A stretch of DNA of 64,000 nucleotides from an uncultured Sphingomonadales bacterium (GTDB taxonomy: Bacteria; Pseudomonadota; Alphaproteobacteria; Sphingomonadales; Sphingomonadaceae): contig CAIMDB010000022.1 in NCBI GenBank assembly GCA_903839675.1, positions 124,001-188,000 on the forward strand, in the 5' to 3' direction. The notes under the pieces are model-generated. The model worked only from the letters and a program-made list of their open reading frames with translations. It searched no databases and was not told the DNA's origin. The stretch's first letter is position 1. Every line of letters starts with the position of its first letter. Positions 19,519-27,843 of this stretch are shown piece by piece. A program made the translations under genes and the position numbers.

Positions 19519-20390
19519 CCGACATCGTCCAGTGCTGGTCCGACCATCTCCGTCGGGACCGGCGGCGGTCGACCCATACCGTCCGCGCTTATGTCGCGAC
19601 GGCGGAGCGTTTGATGAGCTTTCTGCGGGTGCATCATGGCGGTGCACCCGATCTGACCAAGGTCGAGCCCGCGGACCTGCGCGCCTATCTCGCCTCCCGT
19701 CGAGGGGACGGCATTGGCAATGTCTCCACCGCACGCGAATTGTCAGCCGTGCGGGGTTTTCTGAAATTTGCAGGCGGCGAGGATGCGGTGCCTCGGGTCA
19801 AAGGGCCGCGCGTCCGCAAGTCGTTGCCCCGGCCCGTCTCGCCGGATGAAGTCATCGCCCTTGCCGAAGATGTGGCGGATCAGGCAAAGGAGCCTTGGAT
19901 CGCCGCGCGCGACTGGGCGATCTTGCTATTGCTCTACGGCGCCGGTCTGCGCATCGGCGAGGCGCTCGGCCTGACCGGGGATATACTGCCGATTGGTGAG
20001 ACCATGTCGGTTACCGGCAAGCGGCAGAAGACACGCATCGTGCCTATCCTGCCCGAAGTGCGCACGGCCATTGGAACCTATGCCGACATCTGCCCTTATG
20101 GCGTGGCGAAAGGGGAACCGCTGTTTCGAGGTGCGCGCGGTGGTCCGCTGGAGCCGGGCATTGTCCGCCGCGCGGTGCAGGCGGCACGGACACGCCTTAA
20201 CCTGTCAGACCGGACCACGCCCCACGCGCTGCGCCACAGCTTTGCCAGCCATTTGCTCGCACGTGGCGCAGATTTGAGGAGCCTGCAGGAATTGCTCGGT
20301 CATGCCAGCCTGTCATCGACACAGGTCTATACAGCGGTAGATGCGGCTTATTTGCTGGATGTGTACCGGACGGCGCATCCGCGGGCTTGA
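19515..20390 (+). CDS. xerC: Tyrosine recombinase XerC
   Basis: A 291-residue site-specific recombinase that resolves chromosome dimers at dif together with XerD. The N-terminal SAM-like domain (1-105) is followed by the catalytic domain with R146 ([12 protein letters not shown]), H237 and R240 ([12 protein letters not shown]), H263 ([11 protein letters not shown]) and the nucleophile Y272. The TTG start overlaps the fsa stop; no ATG or GTG lies near the family N-terminus. XerC rather than XerD is suggested by the motif [11 protein letters not shown] and the length, but not proven. No dif site was found in the window. Confidence 0.9.
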   Translation: MTDIVQCWSDHLRRDRRRSTHTVRAYVATAERLMSFLRVHHGGAPDLTKVEPADLRAYLASRRGDGIGNVSTARELSAVRGFLKFAGGEDAVPRVKGPRVRKSLPRPVSPDEVIALAEDVADQAKEPWIAARDWAILLLLYGAGLRIGEALGLTGDILPIGETMSVTGKRQKTRIVPILPEVRTAIGTYADICPYGVAKGEPLFRGARGGPLEPGIVRRAVQAARTRLNLSDRTTPHALRHSFASHLLARGADLRSLQELLGHASLSSTQVYTAVDAAYLLDVYRTAHPRA

Positions 20391-20402
20391 GATGGCCCAC
20401 TG

Positions 20403-20493
20403 CTCCCGCTTACCCTGAGCTTGTCGAAGGGCTGTTCTTTGCTGGGAGCCAAAAAGGAAGAACGGGGCTTCGACAAGCTCAGCCCAAACGGAG
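20403..20493. repeat. Palindromic repeat, family A, copy 2
   Basis: Arms around CCCTGAGCTTGTCGAAGGGC and GGGGCTTCGACAAGCTCAGCCC form a long imperfect hairpin. It lies between the convergent ends of xerC and dedA and probably ends or stabilises both transcripts (inference). Confidence 0.88.
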
Positions 20494-20501
20494 TTGACTG
20501 C

Positions 20502-21104
20502 TCAGCCCTTGTCCGGTTTCCAGGTGATCAGCCGCCAGACATAGCCAAGCACGATCACCACCATCACCGCCGTCGCAATCGGGCCGACGAACTGGTCCAC
20601 TTCCTTGAAGTTCTTGCCCATCGTGTAGCCTGCAAGGCCGAGCAGTGCGGTCCAGCCGGCGGTGCCGATGGTGGACCAGATCACAAAGGTCGATAGCCGC
20701 ATGTGCAGCAGCCCTGCCGGGATTGAAACCAAGGATCGAAGCGTGGGGAGCATCCGGCCGAAAAAGACGATGGCCCAGCCTTGCGTGCCGAACAGCTTTT
20801 CCGCCTTTTCAATCTCTTTCCAGTCAAGCGTCAGAAAGCGGCCCCAGCGGACGATCAGCGGCTTGAACCGCTCAATGCCGATGACGCGGGCGGCGAGATA
20901 CCAGAAGTAATTGCCGAGCATCGCACCCGCGGTGCCAGCCGCAATAACCGCCGTGATATCCATCTTGCCGCGTGCAGCGGCGAGGCCAGAAACCGACATG
21001 ATCACTTCTGAAGGGATCGGCGGAAAGACCGTTTCCAGAAACATGAGGAAGCCAACGCCGAGATAGCCTGCGTCCTCAATCAGATGGATAATCCAATCGC
21101 TCAT
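20502..21104 (-). CDS. DedA family membrane protein
   Basis: A 200-residue inner-membrane protein of the DedA family. The family signature FLETVFPPIPSEVIM is at about 21-35 and FFGRMLPTLRSLVSIPAG at about 114-131, the two re-entrant loop regions. DedA proteins act as lipid flippases or support membrane homeostasis; some carry undecaprenyl phosphate. The start overlaps the gshB stop (ATGA), so it is the last gene of rsmI-yraN-gshB-dedA. Its end faces xerC across a palindromic repeat. Confidence 0.93.
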   Translation of the reverse strand: MSDWIIHLIEDAGYLGVGFLMFLETVFPPIPSEVIMSVSGLAAARGKMDITAVIAAGTAGAMLGNYFWYLAARVIGIERFKPLIVRWGRFLTLDWKEIEKAEKLFGTQGWAIVFFGRMLPTLRSLVSIPAGLLHMRLSTFVIWSTIGTAGWTALLGLAGYTMGKNFKEVDQFVGPIATAVMVVIVLGYVWRLITWKPDKG

Positions 21105-22051
21105 TTGGCGATCTTCGTCTCAATCACATCCCAGATGAGGGCGGGGGTGTCCGTCCCGTTAAAGGCATCGATGGCGACAATGCCGGTCGGTGATGTCACG
21201 TTGATCTCGGTCAGCCACTTGCCGCCGATCACGTCGATGCCCACGAACAGCAGCCCGCGCCGCTTCAGTTCGGGCCCGATGGCAGCGCAGATTTCGAGTT
21301 CACCTAGCGTCAGGTCAGCCGCCACGGCGCGGCCGCCGGCGGCAAGGTTGGAGCGGATTTCGCCGGCGCCGGGAATGCGGTTGATGGCGCCAGCGACTTC
21401 ACCGTCGATGAGCACGATGCGCTTGTCGCCGCTTTCAACTGCACGGATGAAGGCCTGTGCCATAAAGGGTTCGCGCCACACCTGCCCGAACAGTTCCGTG
21501 ATGGCAGCCAGATTCTTGCCGTCCTTGGCGATGTGCATGACAGCGGAGCCTGCATTGCCGTGGAGCGGCTTCACGACAATTTCGCCGTGCGTCTTGTGGA
21601 ATTCACGCACCTCGTCGAGCGAGCGTGTCACGAGCGTCGGCGGCATGAACTGCGCGAAATCGAGCACGAAGACTTTCTCGGGCGCGTTGCGCACGCTCAC
21701 CGGATCATTGGCGACAAGCGTCCTGTGCGTGATCCGCTCCAGCAGATGCGTGGCGGTGATGTAGCCGAGGTCGAAGGGCGGGTCCTGCCGCATCAGCACG
21801 GCGTCGATGTCATCGGCCAGATCAATCTTCACGGGTGCGCCAAAGGCAAAGTGGTTGCCCGCCTCACGCTGGACCGTCACCGGACGCGCCGTGACCCAGA
21901 CGCGGCCGTCGGAATAGTTCAACTCGTCTGCGGTATAGTGATAGCTGGTATAGCCGCGTGACTGCGCTGACAGCATCAGCGCGAAGGTTGAATCGCCGGT
22001 AATGTTGAGACCCTCCATCGGGTCCATCTGGAATGCGACCTTCAGGGTCAT
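21101..22051 (-). CDS. gshB: Glutathione synthetase
   Basis: A 316-residue ATP-grasp ligase that adds glycine to gamma-glutamylcysteine. N-terminal MKV-like start (TLKVAFQMDPMEGLNI), the PLHGNAGSAVMHI loop and the C-terminal LLFVGIDVIGGKWLTEINVTSPTG with metal-binding Glu and Asn match the family. Length is typical. It follows yraN by 49 bases and overlaps dedA by four bases. The gene order with rsmI and yraN is common in alphaproteobacteria. Confidence 0.96.
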   Translation of the reverse strand: MTLKVAFQMDPMEGLNITGDSTFALMLSAQSRGYTSYHYTADELNYSDGRVWVTARPVTVQREAGNHFAFGAPVKIDLADDIDAVLMRQDPPFDLGYITATHLLERITHRTLVANDPVSVRNAPEKVFVLDFAQFMPPTLVTRSLDEVREFHKTHGEIVVKPLHGNAGSAVMHIAKDGKNLAAITELFGQVWREPFMAQAFIRAVESGDKRIVLIDGEVAGAINRIPGAGEIRSNLAAGGRAVAADLTLGELEICAAIGPELKRRGLLFVGIDVIGGKWLTEINVTSPTGIVAIDAFNGTDTPALIWDVIETKIAK

Positions 22052-22100
22052 TGCGGGTCTCCTTGTCTGGCGGGCGATCTAGGCGAAGCGGGCGGCTTTG

Positions 22101-22451
22101 TCACCCGTGCCAGGCATTGGGAATATGGCGGGGGAGGGCGAAAGGCGCGATCAGCATCACGTCGATGCGGATGTCTTCGCCGTTCGCGGTATAGCGCGGC
22201 TGCAGGGCGTTGGCCGCAGCGGCCACGCGGCGCAGACGCCATGCATCGATAGCGGTGTCCAAGTCCGCCTGCCTGCGACGAGCCTTCACCTCAATGAAGG
22301 CGACTGTGCGCCCGCGCTTGGCGATGAGATCAACCTCACCAACGCGCAATTTCACGCGGAAGGCAAGGATGCGCCACCCGTGCAGCCGCAACCACCAGGC
22401 GGCAACCGTCTCTCCCCAGCGGCCGCGACGTTCGGCGGCCTGTCGGGTCAT
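22101..22451 (-). CDS. yraN: YraN family (UPF0102) nuclease-like protein
   Basis: A 116-residue protein of the UPF0102 family with a restriction-endonuclease-like fold. RGRWGETVAAWWLR at the start, GWRILAFRVKLRVGEVDLIAKRG and VAFIEVKARR give the E-D-ExK core typical of the fold; activity has not been shown for most members. The ATG overlaps the rsmI stop codon by four bases. The frame is complete and normal in length. Confidence 0.92.
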   Translation of the reverse strand: MTRQAAERRGRWGETVAAWWLRLHGWRILAFRVKLRVGEVDLIAKRGRTVAFIEVKARRRQADLDTAIDAWRLRRVAAAANALQPRYTANGEDIRIDVMLIAPFALPRHIPNAWHG

Positions 22452-23284
22452 TTGCCGAGCAGTTCCAGCGCGCGGGCGTAAAGCGCCTTGCGATCAGCCC
22501 CTAGCGTGCGGGCGACCTCTCCGGCAGCTTTGGCAGGGGAGGCCGTCTTCAACGCCTCCACGAGGGCTGATTCGATGTCATCGCCCGAAGCTGCCTCCGG
22601 TTCGCCGGGTGGGCCGACCACGATGACGATCTCCCCCTTAGGCGGAGACCCCTCATACCGCGCGGCCAGTTCTAACAGCGTGCCGGTCACGCATTCCTCA
22701 TAGGCCTTGGTGATTTCCCGCGCGACGCCTGCCTCACGGTCCCCCAGCACCTGCGCCAGAATGACAAGCGTGTCCGCGAGGCGCGGGCCGGATTCATAGA
22801 ATACCAACGTGGCACGCAGCGTTTTGAATTCTGCAATCTGGTCCGCCTTTGCCTTGGCTTTCGGCGGCAGAAATCCGGCAAAAAAGAAGCGGTCGGTCGG
22901 CAATCCCGCCAAAGTCAGCGCAGCAATGACAGCGGACGGGCCGGGGATCGTCACGATATGGCGGCCAGCTGCGCGCGCATCGCGGACAAGTTTGTAGCCG
23001 GGGTCGGAAATGAGTGGCGTTCCTGCGTCCGAGACCAAAGCCACAGCCTCGTTCGCCATCCGCTCGATCAGGCCGGGGCGGACCCGGTCTGCATTATGAT
23101 CATGATAAGGCTGCATCGGGCGTTTGACCCCGATATGCTGCAAAAGCTTCGCCGTGACGCGGCTGTCTTCCACCGCTATGATGTCCGCCTCGCGAAGAAT
23201 CGAGGCAGCACGGGGACTTAAATCGCCGAGATTGCCGATAGGCGTGGCGACGATATAGAGACCGGGTTGAAGCGTAGAAGCCAT
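22448..23284 (-). CDS. rsmI: 16S rRNA 2'-O-ribose C1402 methyltransferase
   Basis: A 278-residue SAM-dependent enzyme that methylates the ribose of C1402 in 16S rRNA. LYIVATPIGNLGDLSPRA (about 9-26), AVEDSRVTAKLLQHIG, PYHDHN and ALVSDAGTPLISDPG are the standard RsmI motifs. The start MASTLQPG was chosen at the family N-terminus; the open frame upstream is antisense to the lipoprotein gene. Only 12 bases separate its ATG from that of the divergent PBP-activator gene. It heads rsmI-yraN-gshB-dedA. Confidence 0.95.
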   Translation of the reverse strand: MASTLQPGLYIVATPIGNLGDLSPRAASILREADIIAVEDSRVTAKLLQHIGVKRPMQPYHDHNADRVRPGLIERMANEAVALVSDAGTPLISDPGYKLVRDARAAGRHIVTIPGPSAVIAALTLAGLPTDRFFFAGFLPPKAKAKADQIAEFKTLRATLVFYESGPRLADTLVILAQVLGDREAGVAREITKAYEECVTGTLLELAARYEGSPPKGEIVIVVGPPGEPEAASGDDIESALVEALKTASPAKAAGEVARTLGADRKALYARALELLGK

Positions 23285-23296
23285 AGGGAGTGCGTC

Positions 23297-24481
23297 ATGG
23301 CAGAGGACATGGGTGAGGGGCAAGCGACAGACCTCAAACGGCGGAGAATCATGCGCTGGGGTCTTGTTGGTGCAGCATTGTTTATGGCCGGGTGCCAAGT
23401 CGTGCCCAAGGCGCCGCCAAAGCCTGTTGAAGCGCCTCCCGAAGAGGGCCCGGCGACTGGCCTTCCTACAGATGCCACACGCCACCGTATTGCGCTGCTT
23501 GTGCCGCTGACCGGCTCGAACGCGGGCATTGGGCAGTCCATTGCCAATGCGGCGAGCATGGCCGTGCTCGATACCGGCGGTGAGCGGATCCGCATGACGG
23601 TTTATGATACCGCAGGCGGTGCTGCTGCCGCGGCAGACAAGGCGATCGCAGAGGGCAATAAGCTGATCCTCGGCCCCTTGCTCGCTGAAGACGTTCGTGC
23701 GGCCGCCGAAGTCGGGCGCCGCAACCGTGTGCCGCTCATCGGCTTTTCCAATGACGTCTCGGTTGCCGGCAACGGCACGTATCTGCTTGGCTTCACGCCC
23801 GCACAGTCAGTGTCCCGCGTGGTCGGCTATGCCCGGTCCAAGGGAATGGTGAAGTTTGCCGGGCTCGTGCCCGCCGGTGTCTATGGGCAGCGGGCGCAGA
23901 CCGCATTGGCCCGTTCAGTCGAGGAAGCCGGTGGCGCGCTCGTTTCGGTGCAAAGCTATGACCGGAACGCCGGGGCCATCATGGGGGCTATTTCTCGCAT
24001 CAACAAAGCCGGGGCGGCAGACGCCATCCTGATTGCCGATTCCAGCCGGACGGCGGTGCAGGCGATCCCGATCATCCGCCGCGGGCCTAGCGCCTCTGCC
24101 AAGATCTTGGGGACAGAACTCTGGAACACCGAATCCAGCCTATCGTCGCCGGCCTTGAGTGGCGCCTGGTTTGCCAGCGTTTCGGACGGCGTCTACACCC
24201 AGATGGCAGCCAAATACCGGACGCGCTTTGGCCTCGCGCCCTATCGCCTCTCGAGCCTTGGCTATGATGCGGTTCTGCTGGCGACCAAGGTTGCGACCAA
24301 TTGGAAGCTTGGAACCCCGTTCCCGTTGCGGGCATTGGACGATACCGGTGGCTTTGCCGGGATTGATGGCGCCTTCCGTTTCAATGCCTATGGCGTTGCA
24401 GAACGCGCGCTAGAGGTGCAGCAGATAGGCCCAAGCGGGACAACGGTTGTGGCCCCTGCGCCCAAGGGCTTTGTGGACTAA
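23297..24481 (+). CDS. Lipoprotein penicillin-binding protein activator (LpoA-like)
   Basis: A 394-residue lipoprotein. A basic N-terminus (KRRRIMR) precedes a hydrophobic stretch and the lipobox LFMAGC, with the lipidated Cys at 33. The rest is a periplasmic-binding-protein fold: RIALLVPLTGSNAGIGQSIA, GPLLAEDVRAAAEVGRRN, LIGFSNDVSVAGNG and FAGLVPAGVYGQR. In alphaproteobacteria this family is called penicillin-binding protein activator by analogy with LpoA, which stimulates PBP1A. The role here is inferred. AGGGAG lies six bases before the ATG at 23297. The gene is divergent from rsmI, as is usual for this locus. Confidence 0.87.
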   Translation: MAEDMGEGQATDLKRRRIMRWGLVGAALFMAGCQVVPKAPPKPVEAPPEEGPATGLPTDATRHRIALLVPLTGSNAGIGQSIANAASMAVLDTGGERIRMTVYDTAGGAAAAADKAIAEGNKLILGPLLAEDVRAAAEVGRRNRVPLIGFSNDVSVAGNGTYLLGFTPAQSVSRVVGYARSKGMVKFAGLVPAGVYGQRAQTALARSVEEAGGALVSVQSYDRNAGAIMGAISRINKAGAADAILIADSSRTAVQAIPIIRRGPSASAKILGTELWNTESSLSSPALSGAWFASVSDGVYTQMAAKYRTRFGLAPYRLSSLGYDAVLLATKVATNWKLGTPFPLRALDDTGGFAGIDGAFRFNAYGVAERALEVQQIGPSGTTVVAPAPKGFVD

Positions 24482-25626
24482 ATCGCGACGACGTCCGCCA
24501 ATATCCGATCAAGCAGAAGCATCCCGGCCGGTAGGACGGTGATGCGGCTGCCGGATTGGACTAGGAGCCCATAGCCAGCCAGTCGCGCTGCCGCGTCGGT
24601 ATCAATCAGGGCATCCATGTTCACTCCCGTCCGGCGCGCGATGTCGGCAAGGTCAATGCCTTCGCGCAGACGCAGGCCCATCAGCAAGGCCTCCTGCGCC
24701 TGCTCTGCCGGAGACAGGGCGTCCTCCTGCTGTGCGCCGTGGCTGTTGCGGGCGACGGCGTTCAGGAAATTCTCCGGCTTCTTATGGCGGGCCGTCGCCA
24801 TGCCGCCACGTCTGCCATGCGCGCCGGGGCCGATGCCTGCATAGCTGCCATGGCGCCAATAGGTCAGGTTATGGCGGCTCTCCTGACCCGGGCGCGCATG
24901 GTTGGAAATCTCATAGCGCGGCAGACCAGCCTCGGTCGTCAGGGCGTCGGTCAGTTCGTAAAACTCCGCTGCCTCATCCGGGTCCTTGGGGGTCAACGCG
25001 CCTGTGCGCACCAGCGTTTCAAAGCGCGTGCCGGGTTCGATGGTCAATTGGTAGAGGGAGAGGTGCCCCGTCCCGAAGGACAAGGCCCGTCTCAGCTCTG
25101 CTTCCCATCCACTAAGCGTCTGCGCGGGCAGGGCATAAATGAGATCAAACGACACGCGGGAAAAGGCCTTCTGCGCCACGTCCAGTGCGGCGAGCCCTTC
25201 TTCCACATCATGCGCACGGCCGAGCATCTGGAGCACATCATTGTCGAGCGATTGCAGTCCAAGCGAGACGCGGTTGACGCCGGCTGCGGCCAGATCCGCA
25301 AAGCGCGCAGCCTCTACGGACGATGGATTGGCCTCCAGCGTGATTTCGATATCTGGTGCAAAGCCCCAATGCTGCTCTGCCGCCATGATCAGCGCGGCGA
25401 CTGTTGCAGGCGGCATCAGCGAAGGCGTGCCGCCGCCAAAGAAGATGGAGGTGAGCGGTCGTCCGCCGATCTGGCTAGCCTCATAAGCCATGTCGGCCAG
25501 AAGCGCGTCTAACCAGACTTCCTGATCCGTAGTTTCACGGACGTGGCTGTTAAAGTCGCAGTAGGGACATTTCGATACACAGAAAGGCCAGTGGATATAG
25601 AGGGCAAGGGAATCGGCCAAATGCAT
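24478..25626 (-). CDS. hemW: Radical SAM heme chaperone HemW
   Basis: A 382-residue protein once named oxygen-independent coproporphyrinogen oxidase. The radical SAM cluster is C16-x3-C20-x2-C23 (WPFCVSKCPYCDFN); the extra Cys found in true HemN is absent, which favours HemW. FFGGGTPSLM, GVNRVSLGLQS and DLIYALPAQTL follow in order. HemW hands heme to target proteins. Its ATG is contained in ATGCAT, which also holds the ATG of the CAP gene on the other strand. In related genomes hemW follows rdgB directly; here the CAP gene separates them. Confidence 0.93.
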   Translation of the reverse strand: MHLADSLALYIHWPFCVSKCPYCDFNSHVRETTDQEVWLDALLADMAYEASQIGGRPLTSIFFGGGTPSLMPPATVAALIMAAEQHWGFAPDIEITLEANPSSVEAARFADLAAAGVNRVSLGLQSLDNDVLQMLGRAHDVEEGLAALDVAQKAFSRVSFDLIYALPAQTLSGWEAELRRALSFGTGHLSLYQLTIEPGTRFETLVRTGALTPKDPDEAAEFYELTDALTTEAGLPRYEISNHARPGQESRHNLTYWRHGSYAGIGPGAHGRRGGMATARHKKPENFLNAVARNSHGAQQEDALSPAEQAQEALLMGLRLREGIDLADIARRTGVNMDALIDTDAAARLAGYGLLVQSGSRITVLPAGMLLLDRILADVVAI

Positions 25627-26175
25627 GGACGGCGCTTAGCATTGATGGCGGCAAGTGTAAGCTTTCTGGCCACGATCTTTGGATCGCCCGCAATGGCGCG
25701 GCCATCTGGCGATTTCGAAACAGAGGTATTGGCGGCGCATAATGAAGAGCGGGCAACCAAGGGCGTCCCGCCGCTCGTCTGGAATGACGCGCTTGCCCGC
25801 GGTGCGGCTGGATGGGCGGGGACACTCAAAGGAAGCGCAACGCTGCGCCATGCCGGGGTTCAGGGGCAGGGCGAGAACCTTTGGATGGGCACGCGGGACT
25901 ATTTTGCGCCCGCAACGATGGTGGGCGATTGGATCGAGGAAAAGGCAGATTATCGTCCCGGCCGGTTCCCCGATATCTCGCGGACGGGCAACTGGTCCGA
26001 TGTCGGCCACTATACCCAGATCATCTGGCGGAACACGCGTGAGGTCGGCTGCGCCGTCGCGACGGACGCCGAGTTCGATTATCTCGTCTGTCGTTATTTT
26101 CCGGCGGGCAATTGGATGGGGGAAGACCCGATTGGCAGTCGTGCGCCGCGTGTTGCGGGCCGCATGGGGCGCTAG
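25621..26175 (+). CDS. Secreted CAP (SCP/PR-1) domain protein
   Basis: A 184-residue exported protein. Residues 1 to about 26 form a signal peptide ending SPAMA. The CAP domain has [18 protein letters not shown] (from about 38), the second motif [19 protein letters not shown] (about 127-145) and the end [15 protein letters not shown] proteins are extracellular and often bind lipids; the bacterial role is unclear. The gene lies between rdgB and hemW on the opposite strand, overlapping the hemW start codon and the last four bases of rdgB. It seems to have split an older rph-rdgB-hemW operon. Confidence 0.9.
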   Translation: MHGRRLALMAASVSFLATIFGSPAMARPSGDFETEVLAAHNEERATKGVPPLVWNDALARGAAGWAGTLKGSATLRHAGVQGQGENLWMGTRDYFAPATMVGDWIEEKADYRPGRFPDISRTGNWSDVGHYTQIIWRNTREVGCAVATDAEFDYLVCRYFPAGNWMGEDPIGSRAPRVAGRMGR

Positions 26176-26792
26176 AAAAGCGCCGCCACGAGTTTCTTGA
26201 ACGCATCCGCCCGGTGGCTGATCGCGTGTTTGGCCGCAGGGTCGATTTCGGCAAAGGTCTGGTTGGCGCCCGACGCTACAAAGACTGGATCATAGCCAAA
26301 GCCTAGGGCTCCGCGCGGAGGCCAGGTCAGGCTGCCTTCGACACGGCCTTCAAAGACTTCGCTATGCCCGTCTGGCCAAGCGACGGCGAGTGTGCAGACG
26401 AACGCCGCAGAGCGATCCACCGAGGGACCCTGTTCGGCGAGCAGGCCTTCGACCTTGCCCATCGCCATATACCAGTCCCGGCCGGTTTCGCCCTCAAACC
26501 ATTGCCGTTCCGCCCAGTCGGCGGTGTAAACGCCGGGGCGACCACCCAGGGCGCGCACTTCCAGCCCGCTGTCGTCGGACAGAGCAGGCAGGCCGGACAG
26601 CGCCGAGGCACGGGCCTTTAGCAGAGCGTTTTCGGCAAAGGTCGTGCCGGTCTCTTCCGGCTCGGGTAGGCCGAGTTCACCTGCCGACACAGGCTCGATC
26701 CCGAACGGGGCAAGGAGATCGCGGATTTCGCGGACCTTGCCCTGATTGTGGCTGGCGATCACCAGCCGTCCGGGTTCGAGCTTGCGGGCCAT
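26172..26792 (-). CDS. rdgB: RdgB/HAM1 non-canonical purine NTP pyrophosphatase
   Basis: A 206-residue enzyme that hydrolyses ITP, dITP and XTP, so keeping these bases out of nucleic acids. [12 protein letters not shown] (about 12-23) binds the triphosphate, followed by [30 protein letters not shown] and the C-terminal GFGYDPVF and [11 protein letters not shown]. The ATG at 26792 was chosen at the family start, two bases after the rph stop. Its stop overlaps that of the convergent CAP gene by four bases. Confidence 0.95.
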   Translation of the reverse strand: MARKLEPGRLVIASHNQGKVREIRDLLAPFGIEPVSAGELGLPEPEETGTTFAENALLKARASALSGLPALSDDSGLEVRALGGRPGVYTADWAERQWFEGETGRDWYMAMGKVEGLLAEQGPSVDRSAAFVCTLAVAWPDGHSEVFEGRVEGSLTWPPRGALGFGYDPVFVASGANQTFAEIDPAAKHAISHRADAFKKLVAALF

Positions 26793-26794
26793 GT

Positions 26795-27511
26795 TTAGCG
26801 ACCTGTTGCCTTCAACTGCGCTTCGAAAACCTTCGTGCAACCGATGCGGGCGAGGCGGAGCAGGCGGAGAAGTGCTTCCTCGTCATAGGTTTCGCCTTCA
26901 GCCGTCGCCTGTGCCTCAGCAATGTTGCCGTTGGACAGGAGGACGAAGTTGGCGTCGGCCCCTGCATTCGAATCTTCGATGTAATCGAGGTCGAGCACGG
27001 GCGTGCCGTTGTAAATGCCGCAACTGATGGCCGCGACCTGCTGTTCGATCGGGTCGGTCTGAAGGAGACCGTCCGCCATCAGCTTGTCGACCGCGAGACG
27101 CAGGGCGACCCATGCGCCCGAGATGGACGCGGTGCGCGTGCCACCATCGGCCTGAATGACGTCGCAATCGAGCGTGATCTGGCGTTCGCCCAGTGCCTTC
27201 ATGTTGACGACGGCGCGCAGCGAGCGGCCGATGAGACGCTGGATTTCCTGCGTGCGGCCGGACTGCTTGCCCTTGGCGGCTTCTCGGCTGCTGCGCGTGT
27301 GCGTCGCGCGGGGCAGCATGCCATATTCCGCTGTTACCCAGCCTTCACCCTTGCCGCGCAAGAAGGGGGGAACCCGTTCTTCGATGCTGGCGGTGACGAG
27401 AACGCGCGTTTCGCCAAAGCTGACGAGCACGGAGCCTTCGGCATGCTTGGTGAAATGGGGTTCAATGGTGATTTCACGCATCTGATCTGGGGCGCGGCCT
27501 GATGGGCGCAT
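26795..27511 (-). CDS. rph: Ribonuclease PH
   Basis: A 238-residue phosphorolytic 3'-exonuclease that trims tRNA 3' ends. [13 protein letters not shown] at the N-terminus, [35 protein letters not shown] and the metal-binding [15 protein letters not shown] are all standard. The start was placed at MRPSGR, the normal family start. It lies two bases upstream of rdgB, so the two are co-transcribed, and is divergent from the small membrane protein gene and hrcA. Confidence 0.96.
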   Translation of the reverse strand: MRPSGRAPDQMREITIEPHFTKHAEGSVLVSFGETRVLVTASIEERVPPFLRGKGEGWVTAEYGMLPRATHTRSSREAAKGKQSGRTQEIQRLIGRSLRAVVNMKALGERQITLDCDVIQADGGTRTASISGAWVALRLAVDKLMADGLLQTDPIEQQVAAISCGIYNGTPVLDLDYIEDSNAGADANFVLLSNGNIAEAQATAEGETYDEEALLRLLRLARIGCTKVFEAQLKATGR

Positions 27512-27590
27512 AAGGGCTTGTCCTTTTCTACGGTTTCGGCGCATCTAACGGGAGGGGCGGCATCCGACCAGCCCCGATGGGAGGAAAGCC

Positions 27591-27788
27591 ATGAAAATCG
27601 TCAAAGGTCTCGTCTTGGGGCTGTCAGTCCTCATGATTCTGATGGGCGGTCTCTGGATCGGGCAGGGGCTGAACATCATCCGCTGGCCGGCTGAAAGCTT
27701 CATGATCGGCGTGCCGCAGTGGAGCTGGAATGGCACCGGACTCGCTTTGGTTGGCCTGCTCCTCTTCTGGTGGGCGCGACGTCCCTAA
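27591..27788 (+). CDS. Small two-helix membrane protein
   Basis: A 65-residue protein with two predicted membrane helices (about 5-24 and 45-62) joined by IIRWPAESFMIGVPQWSWNG. The end is WWARRP. It has no family I can name. A very good ribosome site (GGGAGGAAAG) eight bases before the ATG, and the clear helix pattern, support a real gene. It lies between rph and hrcA, 55 bases before hrcA, and might share the hrcA promoter region or be independent. Confidence 0.72.
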   Translation: MKIVKGLVLGLSVLMILMGGLWIGQGLNIIRWPAESFMIGVPQWSWNGTGLALVGLLLFWWARRP

Positions 27789-27811
27789 AGGCCATGCGCA
27801 TGCAGACTTGC

Positions 27812-27836
27812 ACTTAGGGGTCGATGGTCCCTAAGT
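27812..27836 (+). promoter_or_regulatory. CIRCE-like inverted repeat before hrcA
   Basis: Arms ACTTAGGG (27812-27819) and CCCTAAGT (27829-27836) are perfect complements with a nine-base spacer, ending seven bases before the hrcA ATG. The classic HrcA operator CIRCE has TTAGCACTC-N9-GAGTGCTAA: the spacing is the same but the arm sequence differs. It may be the autoregulatory operator of a diverged HrcA (inference). Confidence 0.5.
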
Positions 27837-27843
27837 CAGGTCT

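Noticed and set aside
26390-27502. Plus-strand frame of 370 codons over rdgB and rph
   Set aside because: It is antisense to two conserved genes and lacks domain features.
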